64,000 nucleotides of DNA from JANQPA01 sp964548175. Its GTDB lineage: Bacteria; Bacteroidota; Bacteroidia; Chitinophagales; Saprospiraceae. Where the stretch lies: assembly GCA_964548175.1 (NCBI GenBank), contig CAZJQS010000021.1, positions 10,735-74,734 on the forward strand. The letters are read 5' to 3'. A model generated the notes under the pieces. That model saw nothing but the letters and a program-made list of their open reading frames with translations, was not told the DNA's origin and did not search any database. Position numbers and translations under genes: made by a program. Positions 9,037 through 17,203 of this stretch are shown piece by piece; the stretch's first letter is position 1, and each line of letters opens with the position of its first letter.

Positions 9037-10285
9037 CCCTGTAGACTTTTCTTATCTCACGTGCAATAGTGGATGGGCCATATTTAATAATGGCATCTTC
9101 CCTTATCTTTTTGAGGTCATATTGGGTATAGTTTTCATGAACTTTAATAATGGCTCTTATTAATTCTTTTGGATTGTCTTTTTCAATGAGTATTCCATTG
9201 GAATTATCAATAAGGTCTTCTGGACCACAGCACCGAGTTGTTATAACCGGACGACCTCTTGAGAGTGCTTCAATGACCACCACACCAAAGGTCTCATATT
9301 GGCTTGTCAATATAAATAAGTGAGCTTCATCTAATGATTGTACTACCTCTTCGACAGATAGTTGTCCCAAAAAGGTTACCCGATTGATTAGGCCTTTTTC
9401 TTTCACAAATTGTTCTAAAATAGATTGATATGGACCTGAACCAGCAATTTTTAAATGAAAATCCAATTTATCTTTTAGTTCCGAAAGTGCTTTTAGTAAT
9501 AATAGTTGATTTTTGCGCTTGTTTAGTGATCCAATAGTAATAATATTAAATCCTTTTTGGGGAGGGAATGCAAATTCTTTATGATTAAATTTCTCATCTA
9601 AAATATTTGGAATTACTTTCCAATTACCCTTTATGTCTGGGACAAAGTTTTTTTCAACAGTATTTCCCAAAGAATGACTAACCATGATAATACTGTCTAC
9701 ACTTTGATACATTTTTTTTATGTAAGGAAGTAGATGGTTGGGTTTGGGGTTTTGATTATAGTAAGTACTGTGTTCTGTCAATACATATTTTATGTTTTTC
9801 TCCTCTTTTACATTGTAAGCAAGCATTCCTGCGTATAAAAAACGGCTATGCGCATGTATAAGATCAGGGAGTCCATTTTTTTGCTCGTATTTTTTGATTG
9901 CTTTATTTCCTACTTGAATCCAACGTTTCAATTTTTTTTCGAAACTACTGAATCGTGAAAAAGTGAAGCCTCTACCTTCAAATACTTTTACCCCCTCAAT
10001 AGTATATTCTTTAACTGGGTGGAATAATGCATCAACTATTTCATTGAAAAAGGCTTTTAAACTGGATTCTAAGCGATAAGTCGATCGATACTTTCGAATG
10101 AAAATAGCAGCAGCGCTTTTGAAAATATGCAGAATTCTATCTGAAAAAGGCATCGAAAAACGAACAGAAATAATGGCCACCTCTTCATCAATGTTTTTCA
10201 GTGCCTTTGCTTGAGCCAATTCAAAACAGGAAGAAAATAAATTACCCGGATGTAATTCTTCTGAGGTAATTAATAATATTTTCAT
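9023..10285 (-). CDS. Glycosyltransferase, family 4, full length
   Basis: A 420-aa GT-B enzyme. The acceptor domain includes LIHAHSRFLYAGMLAYNV and YVLTEHSTYYNQNP, the HAH and EHS motifs often seen in family 4 enzymes acting on polysaccharide intermediates. The donor domain has IITIGSLNKRKNQLLLLKAL and QYETFGVVVIEALSRGRPVITT. It is the intact relative of the shorter gene immediately downstream, with which it shares its C-terminal two thirds, indicating local duplication. The stop of the preceding family 2 gene overlaps its start by 4 nt. Predicted cytosolic; sugar specificity not assignable. Confidence 0.87.
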   Translation of the reverse strand: MKILLITSEELHPGNLFSSCFELAQAKALKNIDEEVAIISVRFSMPFSDRILHIFKSAAAIFIRKYRSTYRLESSLKAFFNEIVDALFHPVKEYTIEGVKVFEGRGFTFSRFSSFEKKLKRWIQVGNKAIKKYEQKNGLPDLIHAHSRFLYAGMLAYNVKEEKNIKYVLTEHSTYYNQNPKPNHLLPYIKKMYQSVDSIIMVSHSLGNTVEKNFVPDIKGNWKVIPNILDEKFNHKEFAFPPQKGFNIITIGSLNKRKNQLLLLKALSELKDKLDFHLKIAGSGPYQSILEQFVKEKGLINRVTFLGQLSVEEVVQSLDEAHLFILTSQYETFGVVVIEALSRGRPVITTRCCGPEDLIDNSNGILIEKDNPKELIRAIIKVHENYTQYDLKKIREDAIIKYGPSTIAREIRKVYRDVTP

Positions 10286-11067
10286 CTTTTTTTTGAAAAT
10301 ATTTTTTTTAAAGGTTGGATAAATCTGCTCAGTGAAATAGCTATTTTAACAATTCTGCTGCTTGTCAATAACCTTAGCCTTGACAATTCTTTATAATCTT
10401 TATAAAACCCCGGAAAATAATATCTGTAAGCAGCATTGCGTTCAGGTATAGTTATATTTTTGTAAATATCTGTTGAGCTGCTTATTCCCCCTGAATCAAC
10501 CTCTGAAATCGTTTCTTCAATATATTTGTATGTTGCATTTCCTTTAAATATGATGAAAATCAAAAATAACCAGTCCGCGGTTATTTTTAAAGATTCATCA
10601 TAAAGACCATGTTCATCGAATAGTCTTTTAGAAAAGAAAACACTTTGATGACAAATAGACCTATGCCAAAAATCGCTGAACTGTAGTGGGTAAGGGCTTT
10701 TGTATCTTTTACCATTCATTTGAAAATCTCCATAAAGCAAATCTTCTCCATTCGCTTGCTCGAAAACTTTTTCAAGCGTATGGCTTGAAGGGAGTAGGTC
10801 TCCACTGTTAAGAAATAATAGATAATCGCCCGTAGCCTTTATGATGCCTTTATTCATGGCATGATAAACACCATGGTCCGGCTCTGAAACCCAATAATTG
10901 ATTTGGGTGTCATATTTTTTAATAACTTCCACACTACCATCCGTACTTCCACCATCGATAATAATGTATTCATAGTCCTTGAAAGCTTGAGAAAAAACAC
11001 TTTCAACTGTTTTTTGGAGTCCTTCGGCATCGTTAAAGTTGATGGTAATAATGCTGAGCTTTGGCAA
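10282..11067 (-). CDS. Family 2 glycosyltransferase, WcaA-like
   Basis: A 261-aa GT-A enzyme reading from a TTG at 11067 (MPKLSIITINFND); no ATG gives the complete first strand. The pattern EYIIIDGGSTDGSVEVI (about 33-49), then YWVSEPDHGVYHAMNKGI and LLFLNSGD (about 83-90), is characteristic of the WcaA-like branch of family 2. Length matches that branch (240-270 aa). A 127-nt AT-rich gap separates it from the upstream gene, and it overlaps the family 4 gene downstream by 4 nt. Probably a soluble enzyme adding one residue to the repeat unit. Confidence 0.88.
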   Translation of the reverse strand: MPKLSIITINFNDAEGLQKTVESVFSQAFKDYEYIIIDGGSTDGSVEVIKKYDTQINYWVSEPDHGVYHAMNKGIIKATGDYLLFLNSGDLLPSSHTLEKVFEQANGEDLLYGDFQMNGKRYKSPYPLQFSDFWHRSICHQSVFFSKRLFDEHGLYDESLKITADWLFLIFIIFKGNATYKYIEETISEVDSGGISSSTDIYKNITIPERNAAYRYYFPGFYKDYKELSRLRLLTSSRIVKIAISLSRFIQPLKKIFSKKR

Positions 11068-11194
11068 AAGCTTAATTGTTTAAAATAAATAAATCGAGCT
11101 TAGAACGAAATTTTGGCTTTGGGTGAGTTTTTGTAAATGCTCTGTTTTGAATGTAGTATGTAAGTGCTGTATTATTAATGATTTTTATAAAATG

Positions 11195-12436
11195 TCAATC
11201 ATTTTGTTTCCCTTTTTTCAAAGAAAAAAACTTAGCATACAGACCTCTTAACTTAGAGATGAATTGTGATAAAATATATTTCCTAAGGCCTAGTGAATGA
11301 ATAATAAGTGGTTGTATCCCTGTTTCGTGGTAGTTGAAATAATTTCGAAATTTGGCAGATCGATATATATTTGAAAAAGGAGTCTTCTGTTGCAGGGCTT
11401 CTTCTCTTCTAACAATAAATAGTTCATTGCCCTGTATTGAAAAAATGATGTTGTTAATTAAGGGCCGTAGGTCTATTCCAAAGCTTTTTTCGGGATTGGC
11501 GATGAATCTCGAAGTCAGTAGGAACTCCTTAGACACTCCTTCTATTTCTTTTTTCCCATATAGATCTACTTCTATTGGAGAATAAACTGATAAGGATGGA
11601 TTGACTTTTAACAGGCTTTCCTCTTCAAGTTCAAAAAAACTGTCATACCTGGCTGTAGACTCTTCCAATGGCATGAATCTATACTCAATCGGCAATGCTT
11701 GAAGGCTGACCTGAATACTTTTTGTTGAATCAGCTTGATGAGTTCCTTGTTCTCCAAAATTCGTTGAAAGGGATATTCTGGGATAAACAAAATATTTTTT
11801 TTCATCAACCAGGTAGGCTGTATAGTATTTTTTCCAGGAAGTTTCCGGCCATTCCCTTAAATACCTCCACAGGAATGATTGTATTTGCTCAGGAGTATTG
11901 TGTTTGCTGTACCAGGATTTGAAGGCTTGCCATTGCTTTTGGGTCCATGCCTGCCCCCAGGAAGAGGGGAACTGCATGAAGTAATTATCACCTCCATCGT
12001 AAAGGGGATGAAAAACTTGCTTCGAGCTTTCGGCTAATTCATAGTGATATAAAGAAACACCTCCCACGCCATAGTCGTCATCAAAAAAGTTTAATGCTTT
12101 ACATGCGTATTGATAAAAATAAGGCGATACAAACAGGTCATCTTCTAAAATGATGACTGATTCATACTTTTCAGTTAGATCTCCACATTGTAGTATGTGC
12201 TTTCTTAATCCGAGATTGTTTTTGTAGATAATGATTTCTTTTTTTCCATATTCCCATACAAAGTCTTCTGCTATTTTGACAACATCCTGGTTGTCGGGAT
12301 GATGATCTATGGAAACGATCAGGGGAATTTCTCCAAAGGCTTCGAGGTACTTTATTTCAGATACTGATCCTAAAAGCCTTTTCAAGGAATCTGGGCGGTT
12401 ATAGGCAACAATTACTATGGCAGGGGTACAATTCAC
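11195..12436 (-). CDS. Family 2-like glycosyltransferase with long C-terminal extension
   Basis: A 413-aa protein from a GTG at 12436. The N-terminal 250 residues have a GT-A layout: AIVIVAYNRPDSLKRLLGSV, then SIDHHPDN, and VIILEDDLFVSP (about 93-104), where EDD replaces DXD as in enzymes similar to GnT-I. The segment FPSSWGQAWTQKQW and the later YLVDEKKYFVYPRISLSTNFGEQGTH are typical of bacterial proteins annotated as glycosyltransferase or hemolytic protein HlpA-like. The last 150 residues match no domain I recognise. The sequence is very AT-rich. It has AT-rich gaps of 127 and 310 nt on either side, so it may be an inserted unit. Confidence 0.78.
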   Translation of the reverse strand: MNCTPAIVIVAYNRPDSLKRLLGSVSEIKYLEAFGEIPLIVSIDHHPDNQDVVKIAEDFVWEYGKKEIIIYKNNLGLRKHILQCGDLTEKYESVIILEDDLFVSPYFYQYACKALNFFDDDYGVGGVSLYHYELAESSKQVFHPLYDGGDNYFMQFPSSWGQAWTQKQWQAFKSWYSKHNTPEQIQSFLWRYLREWPETSWKKYYTAYLVDEKKYFVYPRISLSTNFGEQGTHQADSTKSIQVSLQALPIEYRFMPLEESTARYDSFFELEEESLLKVNPSLSVYSPIEVDLYGKKEIEGVSKEFLLTSRFIANPEKSFGIDLRPLINNIIFSIQGNELFIVRREEALQQKTPFSNIYRSAKFRNYFNYHETGIQPLIIHSLGLRKYILSQFISKLRGLYAKFFSLKKGKQND

Positions 12437-12746
12437 AATAGAGAAACAATAATTATTTAGGCTTTGAGCATAAGACTTTTAGTTGTTTTGAGAGAATGTT
12501 CTCCATAAAACCTAATTTCTGATCAATTTATATTGAGGTATTCAAGAAAATTTTTTGATAAATGGAATACAAGACCGGAATGACTTCGATTTTACTAGGT
12601 TAGGATTTCTGAATGATAGATTTTAAAATGAAGCTAAGCTTTTTAATTCTTTGTATTTCAGGTCGCTTATTTATTTGGTTTCTATTGATTCAATGTTATA
12701 AAATAATTTGCTGAGTCTTTGTTGGATTGTCGCTTTGGGAATTATA
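12437..12746. other. AT-rich intergenic gap in the glycosyltransferase cassette
   Basis: 310 bases without a convincing reading frame on either strand. Base composition is very AT-rich and I see no terminator-like GC stem and no full TTTG-N19-TAnnTTTG promoter. It separates two glycosyltransferase genes that are otherwise packed without gaps, so it may be a remnant of gene exchange. Confidence 0.5.
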
Positions 12747-13673
12747 TTATAGATAATGCAATCCTGGCTTACGGTTTTTCTCCCAACTCGCAGCCACCTC
12801 CTCTTGTATTTGTTTGAGTAATTTTATTTCTTTTTTTATATTCTTCGCTGTTTTAAAGCCCATAATAGCTCGTGGCCAGTATCCTTTATTTAAAAGCCTG
12901 ATTCTTTGGGCCAATTCCTTTGGGCCGTTTTTGTTCACATCCGCAAATTGAATCAATACTTTTTTGTGTTTATCTGTTTGTTTTTTTAATTTACTTTCTT
13001 CTCTATGCTCTCGATCGTGGTAAATTTTAACCAAAGGGCAAATACCTATTTTAAATCCGTGATATCTCACTCTTTGGAGATAATTGTCATCTTCTCCGTA
13101 ATGAAAAAACAGAGGATCAAAGCCACCTACTTTTTTAACGGTTCTGGCTGGTAATAACCAGGCAGCCGCATTCACATATTTTGCATCATATAGGTCATTT
13201 AATTTATTTCCTATCAAAGCATCAGAATAAATTTTAGGACAATATCTAGGTATAATATAATTTGAAAAATTCCAGTCTAATTGATTGCCTTGCCCATTAA
13301 GATGTAATGGGCTGATTATACCATATGATCGATTTTTTTCGGCAACTTTAATAAGAGTTTCAATAGTATTAGGTTCTACCCATGCATCTTGATTCAATAA
13401 AAAAATATAATCTGCTCCATTTTGAAGTGCTCTACTAATTCCTAGATTGTTACCTTGACCAAAGCCTAAGTTTTTGGAACTTTTTATGAGTTGAACTTCC
13501 GAAAACTCCTTTTCAATGATTGGTATTGTTTGATCAGTAGAGCCATTATCTACTATTATAATTGAGGTCTTTAAAGATGAACTTCTTAAGCTCGACAAAC
13601 ATTTTTTTATCCATTTTTCACCATTGTATGTTACTATGATAGCGAATATTTGCAAGTCTTGTAAGTGATACAT
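12747..13673 (-). CDS. Family 2 glycosyltransferase, rhamnosyltransferase-like
   Basis: A 308-aa GT-A enzyme. It contains IFAIIVTYNGEKWIKKCL at the N-terminus, SIIIVDNGSTDQTI (about 37-50), NLGFGQGNNLGISRAL and the acidic site YIFLLNQDAWVEP (about 90-102), which together mark the rhamnosyltransferase-like branch (WcaE/RfbF type). A downstream GGFDPLFFHYGEDDNYLQRV carries the probable catalytic acid residues (GEDD). The length is typical. Rhamnose is only suggested by family resemblance; RfbA is present in this locus but RfbB, RfbC and RfbD are not visible here. Confidence 0.87.
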   Translation of the reverse strand: MYHLQDLQIFAIIVTYNGEKWIKKCLSSLRSSSLKTSIIIVDNGSTDQTIPIIEKEFSEVQLIKSSKNLGFGQGNNLGISRALQNGADYIFLLNQDAWVEPNTIETLIKVAEKNRSYGIISPLHLNGQGNQLDWNFSNYIIPRYCPKIYSDALIGNKLNDLYDAKYVNAAAWLLPARTVKKVGGFDPLFFHYGEDDNYLQRVRYHGFKIGICPLVKIYHDREHREESKLKKQTDKHKKVLIQFADVNKNGPKELAQRIRLLNKGYWPRAIMGFKTAKNIKKEIKLLKQIQEEVAASWEKNRKPGLHYL

Positions 13674-13722
13674 TATTTAGAAGTGTGAAATTAATGGATA
13701 AATGGTTTTTCAATTTTTCGGT

Positions 13723-14415
13723 TTAGGATTTTTTTAAGATAAATTGTTGGAATATATTTAATTGGGCTCTTCTATCAATAAATTCATAATTAAAGGTTGA
13801 AATATCTTCAGAATATTGTTTCTCGATTAGCAGCTTTTTAGAATTACTGAAGTAATGAGAATAGTGTTTGTGCCTTTTTTTTGATTTTTTTGCATGGAAG
13901 TTCATAGGTTTATTTAGCCTTAGAATTTTTCTTACTTTTTCAAAGTCTTGGTTAAAGGTTTCAAATCTTCCAATAAAATCAACGGCAATTTCTCCATTAA
14001 CTGTAATGAATTCAGTTTGAGAAGTTAAATGATCGCCTCTATATTCTTTTTTGCAAAAATCATTTAGCACTTCCGAAAATTTTCCCTTTTTCAGGATGAA
14101 ATTTTGAAATGTATCTCGTATGCCGGTATCCTTCATGATCCAAAAATAATCAGAGTAAGCACGACTCCAGGGATTTCTGACAAAAGCAAACTTAAAGTAT
14201 TGATGCCAAGTTTTTTCATCTATTAATTCAAGCTCCAAATATTGCTTTGCAGTTGCATGCTGTAAATGAATTTTTCTCTTGGAATCCCATCCACAAAGCG
14301 TATAAAAATTAGGTTTGCGCCAATCGAAGGGTTTTACATTGAAATAATATTCAATGCTTGACCCAGCGCATTTGGGTATGTGGATAAAAATAACCTTATG
14401 TTCATGGGAAATCAT
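13723..14415 (-). CDS. Carbohydrate sulfotransferase, sulfotransferase family 2
   Basis: A 230-aa enzyme predicted to move sulfate from PAPS to a sugar hydroxyl. The 5'-phosphosulfate loop is IPKCAGSSIEYYF (about 13-25), and the 3'-phosphate site is FAFVRNPWSRAYSDYFW (about 77-93), both well preserved. The family includes chondroitin and heparan modifying enzymes and bacterial capsule sulfotransferases. No signal peptide or membrane helix is seen, so it acts in the cytosol before export. It lies among glycosyltransferases and overlaps the broken sulfotransferase gene upstream by 4 nt. PAPS could come from the CysD/CysN/CysC set at 37.5-40.6 kb. Confidence 0.88.
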   Translation of the reverse strand: MISHEHKVIFIHIPKCAGSSIEYYFNVKPFDWRKPNFYTLCGWDSKRKIHLQHATAKQYLELELIDEKTWHQYFKFAFVRNPWSRAYSDYFWIMKDTGIRDTFQNFILKKGKFSEVLNDFCKKEYRGDHLTSQTEFITVNGEIAVDFIGRFETFNQDFEKVRKILRLNKPMNFHAKKSKKRHKHYSHYFSNSKKLLIEKQYSEDISTFNYEFIDRRAQLNIFQQFILKKS

Positions 14416-14998
14416 CTCGTTTTAAAAAGGTTATTAAGAATACTCTTTCTTTTGGTTAAAAATGTATCACTTTTTGATATTTTTGCTTTAGCATTTTCCG
14501 AGCTCGGATGAAATAATAAAAACCATGTTTGTTTTGGATGGTACCAATTTGATTCGATAAAATCGAATTCTTTCTCTTTGATTTTGCTTATAATAAATTC
14601 TTTTTTATACTCTACGCAGCTTGGATATGCCCATCCATCACCCTCATAATTTTTGTTTCCTAGAATAAAAGTCAATAAATAAACAAGTTCTGGGTTCTTT
14701 CCATCCCCATTGTTGGTGCATGTCAATTTTAAATCTAACTGTAGACTCAATTTTTTTTGTAATAATAATTTAATCTGACTTCTTTTGTAACGAGACCAGT
14801 TGGAGATAGGTTGTTGGAAACGAGGATTTCTTTATGAAGCTCAAAAAAATCAAGATCTTCGTAGTGTCCATTAATATTCCCAATACCACTCCCAAGTAAT
14901 CTATCACCTAGGTTTAATCCATACTCATGGAGCCAATTGGCTATAAATGATGTGCCGGATCGGTGCATACCAAGTATGATAAGAGTCTTTCGGTTCAC
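14412..14998 (-). pseudogene. Broken sulfotransferase fused out of frame to a methyltransferase C-terminus
   Basis: From a GTG at 14998 the frame reads an unrelated sulfotransferase N-terminus with PAPS loop LGMHRSGTSF and stops at 14747, just after an 8-A run. Removing one A restores a frame that continues through WGWKEPRTCLF (about 14686-14716), a canonical motif of this sulfotransferase family. That frame then meets a stop. In a third frame, beginning near 14680, the DNA reads LTFILGNKNYEGDGW and ESNWYHPKQTWFLLFHP to the stop at 14412, which looks like the last third of a SAM-dependent methyltransferase. So two unrelated gene ends meet inside about 15 nt, with a frameshift upstream. I read it as a recombination scar. 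The sulfotransferase part is clear; the methyltransferase identity is less sure. Confidence 0.72.
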
Positions 14999-14999
14999 A

Positions 15000-16274
15000 T
15001 TATTTGATTTTTTCCCAGTAATGATCAACTAAAACTCCCTTGTTTATAACAGGGAGTTTGCCAGTTTTAAAAAAATCCCCTTCTTCAACATCAATATCTG
15101 TAGCAAATTCAACCTCGTCCGCTATATCTTTATTTACTAAAGCTTGCAAGTGTAGAAAGTATTTACCAGGGGGTAAAGGGAACTTTGGTATAGTACAAGT
15201 AACATAATGATTAGGAGGGATTTTAGCAAATGGAGAAGAAGAATGATAGTTGTTGCATATAAAACGTATATTTCCTTCTTGATCACAAAATATGATTCTA
15301 AAAATTACATTTTCTAAAACTTGTTTGGATTCATAAAATAATTTAATTGTGAATTTCTGACCTGAAAATAAAATATTAATAGGCTTTCTGCTTTCTGTCT
15401 CAAAAGCAACTTTCCTGAATAGCAATTTATGATTACCTCTTCTATCAGTCCTTTGCAAAAGGTCTAATGTAGACTTTTGAGATTCATTAGTTAAGTATTT
15501 CTTTATAGCGCTAATCGTTTCTCCATTGAATGATATTATGCCTTTTTCAAGTATAGTTGTTTTTGTACAGAGGTTTTGTATAGATGCCATATTGTGACTT
15601 ACAAAAAGAACTGTCCTTCCTCCTTTTCTACTTACTTCTTGCATTTTACCTATGGCCTTATTTTGGAAATCAATATCTCCAACAGCTAAAACTTCATCCA
15701 CTATTAATATTTCCGGTTCCAAGTGGGCTGCTACGGCAAATCCTAGTCGGACGGTCATGCCTGAGGAATATCTTTTCACCGGCGTATCCAAATAGCGCTC
15801 CACCCCTGCAAAAGCCACGATCTCATCCAGTTTTTTGCTTACTTCTGCTTTGGTCATGCCCAAGATGGTGCCGTTCAGGTAGATGTTTTCTCTGCCTGTC
15901 AGTTCCGGGTGAAAGCCGGTGCCGACTTCTAAAAGTGAGGCAATTCGTCCTTTGGCTTTGATACTTCCAGTAGTCGGAGCTGTTACCTTACTAAGTAATT
16001 TCAGTAAAGTACTTTTTCCTGCTCCATTTTTTCCAATGATACCCAAGACTTCACCTTCTTTTACTTCAAAATTGATGTCGCGTAGCGCCCATACATACTC
16101 ACTGTTCCCTCTGGAGGCCCGGTCATTGGTTTCCCCAATTTTTAGATAGGGATCTTCTTTTCCTCTGACGAGATGCCACCATCGGTTGAAGTCATGACTA
16201 AGGGTTCCTGTACCTACAAGACCGAGACGGTATTGTTTGGAGAGGTTGTCTACTTTTATTACGGTTTTTGACAT
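15000..16274 (-). CDS. wzt: ABC exporter ATPase with C-terminal polysaccharide-binding domain (Wzt)
   Basis: The nucleotide-binding subunit of the ABC-2 polysaccharide exporter. I chose the ATG at 16274 (MSKTVIKVDNLSKQYRLG); a frame extending 16 codons upstream is poor. Walker A is GIIGKNGAGKST, the signature is RYSSGMTVRLG and Walker B is ILIVDEVLAVGD. After the NBD (to about 250) comes a beta-rich region of about 150 residues resembling the Wzt C-terminal domain, which binds the modified chain end and sets export specificity. The ATPase half has ordinary base composition whereas the C-terminal half is strongly AT-rich, suggesting the specificity domain travels with the variable cassette. 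It pairs with the Wzm-like permease 53 nt upstream. Confidence 0.92.
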   Translation of the reverse strand: MSKTVIKVDNLSKQYRLGLVGTGTLSHDFNRWWHLVRGKEDPYLKIGETNDRASRGNSEYVWALRDINFEVKEGEVLGIIGKNGAGKSTLLKLLSKVTAPTTGSIKAKGRIASLLEVGTGFHPELTGRENIYLNGTILGMTKAEVSKKLDEIVAFAGVERYLDTPVKRYSSGMTVRLGFAVAAHLEPEILIVDEVLAVGDIDFQNKAIGKMQEVSRKGGRTVLFVSHNMASIQNLCTKTTILEKGIISFNGETISAIKKYLTNESQKSTLDLLQRTDRRGNHKLLFRKVAFETESRKPINILFSGQKFTIKLFYESKQVLENVIFRIIFCDQEGNIRFICNNYHSSSPFAKIPPNHYVTCTIPKFPLPPGKYFLHLQALVNKDIADEVEFATDIDVEEGDFFKTGKLPVINKGVLVDHYWEKIK

Positions 16275-16286
16275 ATTCTTTTCTTT

Positions 16287-16313
16287 ACCGCGAAGGCGCG
16301 AAGAAGCGCCAAG
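16287..16313 (-). repeat. Intergenic ACCGCNAAGNCGC repeat copy
   Basis: One of six related units in this window beginning ACCGC(A/C/G/T)AAG and ending near GCTAAGG or GCCAAG. Others are at 18830-18856, 22955-22972, 22988-23005, 23019-23040 (inverted) and a pair of opposed copies at 26001-26038. Copies at 16.3, 18.8 and 22.9 kb lie 13 to 64 nt upstream of start codons on the minus strand. Nothing indicates a protein-coding role. Confidence 0.6.
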
Positions 16314-16327
16314 CGAATCCAATAATA

Positions 16328-17203
16328 TTAGACGGTATCCATGAAGTTTTTCTCTGTCCGGTTAAAGATGACGGTTCCGGCCAATAATAGAATGGTCATA
16401 AAGCCAAAGCTATAGGCCAGATGTCCCCAGGAGAAGGTACCTTGTCCAAGAAAACCGTATTTAAAGGTCTCGATTACGGCGGTCATCGGGTTGAGAACAG
16501 CAACCCACTGATACTGTTCTGGAATTTGGCTCAGCGGGTAAATGACCGGTGTGGCATACATAGCCAATTGAATACCAAATTGGAGTAGAAAGACCAGATC
16601 GCGGTATTTGGTGGTCATGGAGGTGATGACCAGTCCAAAGCCCAGGCCTAAACCTGCGAGCATGACTACCAATAATGGAAACAATAAAGCATAGGCGTTC
16701 ACCTGCGCCGGGGAGCCTTTAAGGGCAAAGTAGGCATAAAAGCCGAAGAAAAGGGCCAGCTGAATGCCGTATTTGATCATGTTGGAGACCACAATGCTTA
16801 ATGGCGTCACCAGTCTGGGAAAATAGACCTTGCCGAAAATGTTTTGATTGTTCCTGAAAGTGTTGGCCACAGTGCTTAGACAGGTGGAAAAATAGTTCCA
16901 GTTGGTCACGCCGGCCAGGTAGAACAGCATGGGCGGCAGCCCGTCGGTCGGGATCTTGGCGATGCGGCCGAAGACGACCGTGAACATGAGCGTGGTCAGT
17001 ATGGGCTGAATGAAATACCAGAGCGGCCCCAGTATGGTTTGTTTGTACATGGCCACAAAGTCTCTTCGCACGAAGAGCATCAGCAGGTCCCGGTATTGCC
17101 AGACTTCTTTTAGGTTGAGCTCAAAGAGGGATTTCTTGGGGGTGATGACGGTGTCCCATTGCTCGTCTTCTTTGATGGCCGGTTTGGTCGCTAATTTATT
17201 CAT
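16328..17203 (-). CDS. wzm: ABC-2 polysaccharide exporter permease (Wzm)
   Basis: A 291-aa inner-membrane permease of the TagG/Wzm/KpsM family. The ATG at 17203 overlaps the upstream oxidoreductase stop by 8 nt and is preferred over a TTG 11 codons earlier. The N-terminal amphipathic part (LKEVWQYRDLLMLFVRRDFVAMYKQT) precedes LGPLWYFIQPILTTLMFTVVFG, the first membrane helix and family signature. About six hydrophobic segments follow, including one at LLFPLLVVMLAGLGLGFGLVI. It works with Wzt to move undecaprenyl- or lipid-linked polysaccharide across the cytoplasmic membrane. Confidence 0.92.
   Translation of the reverse strand: MNKLATKPAIKEDEQWDTVITPKKSLFELNLKEVWQYRDLLMLFVRRDFVAMYKQTILGPLWYFIQPILTTLMFTVVFGRIAKIPTDGLPPMLFYLAGVTNWNYFSTCLSTVANTFRNNQNIFGKVYFPRLVTPLSIVVSNMIKYGIQLALFFGFYAYFALKGSPAQVNAYALLFPLLVVMLAGLGLGFGLVITSMTTKYRDLVFLLQFGIQLAMYATPVIYPLSQIPEQYQWVAVLNPMTAVIETFKYGFLGQGTFSWGHLAYSFGFMTILLLAGTVIFNRTEKNFMDTV

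Noticed and set aside
11608..11922. Short frames inside the 413-aa glycosyltransferase
   Set aside because: Both lie within the coding frame of the larger gene and lack motifs.
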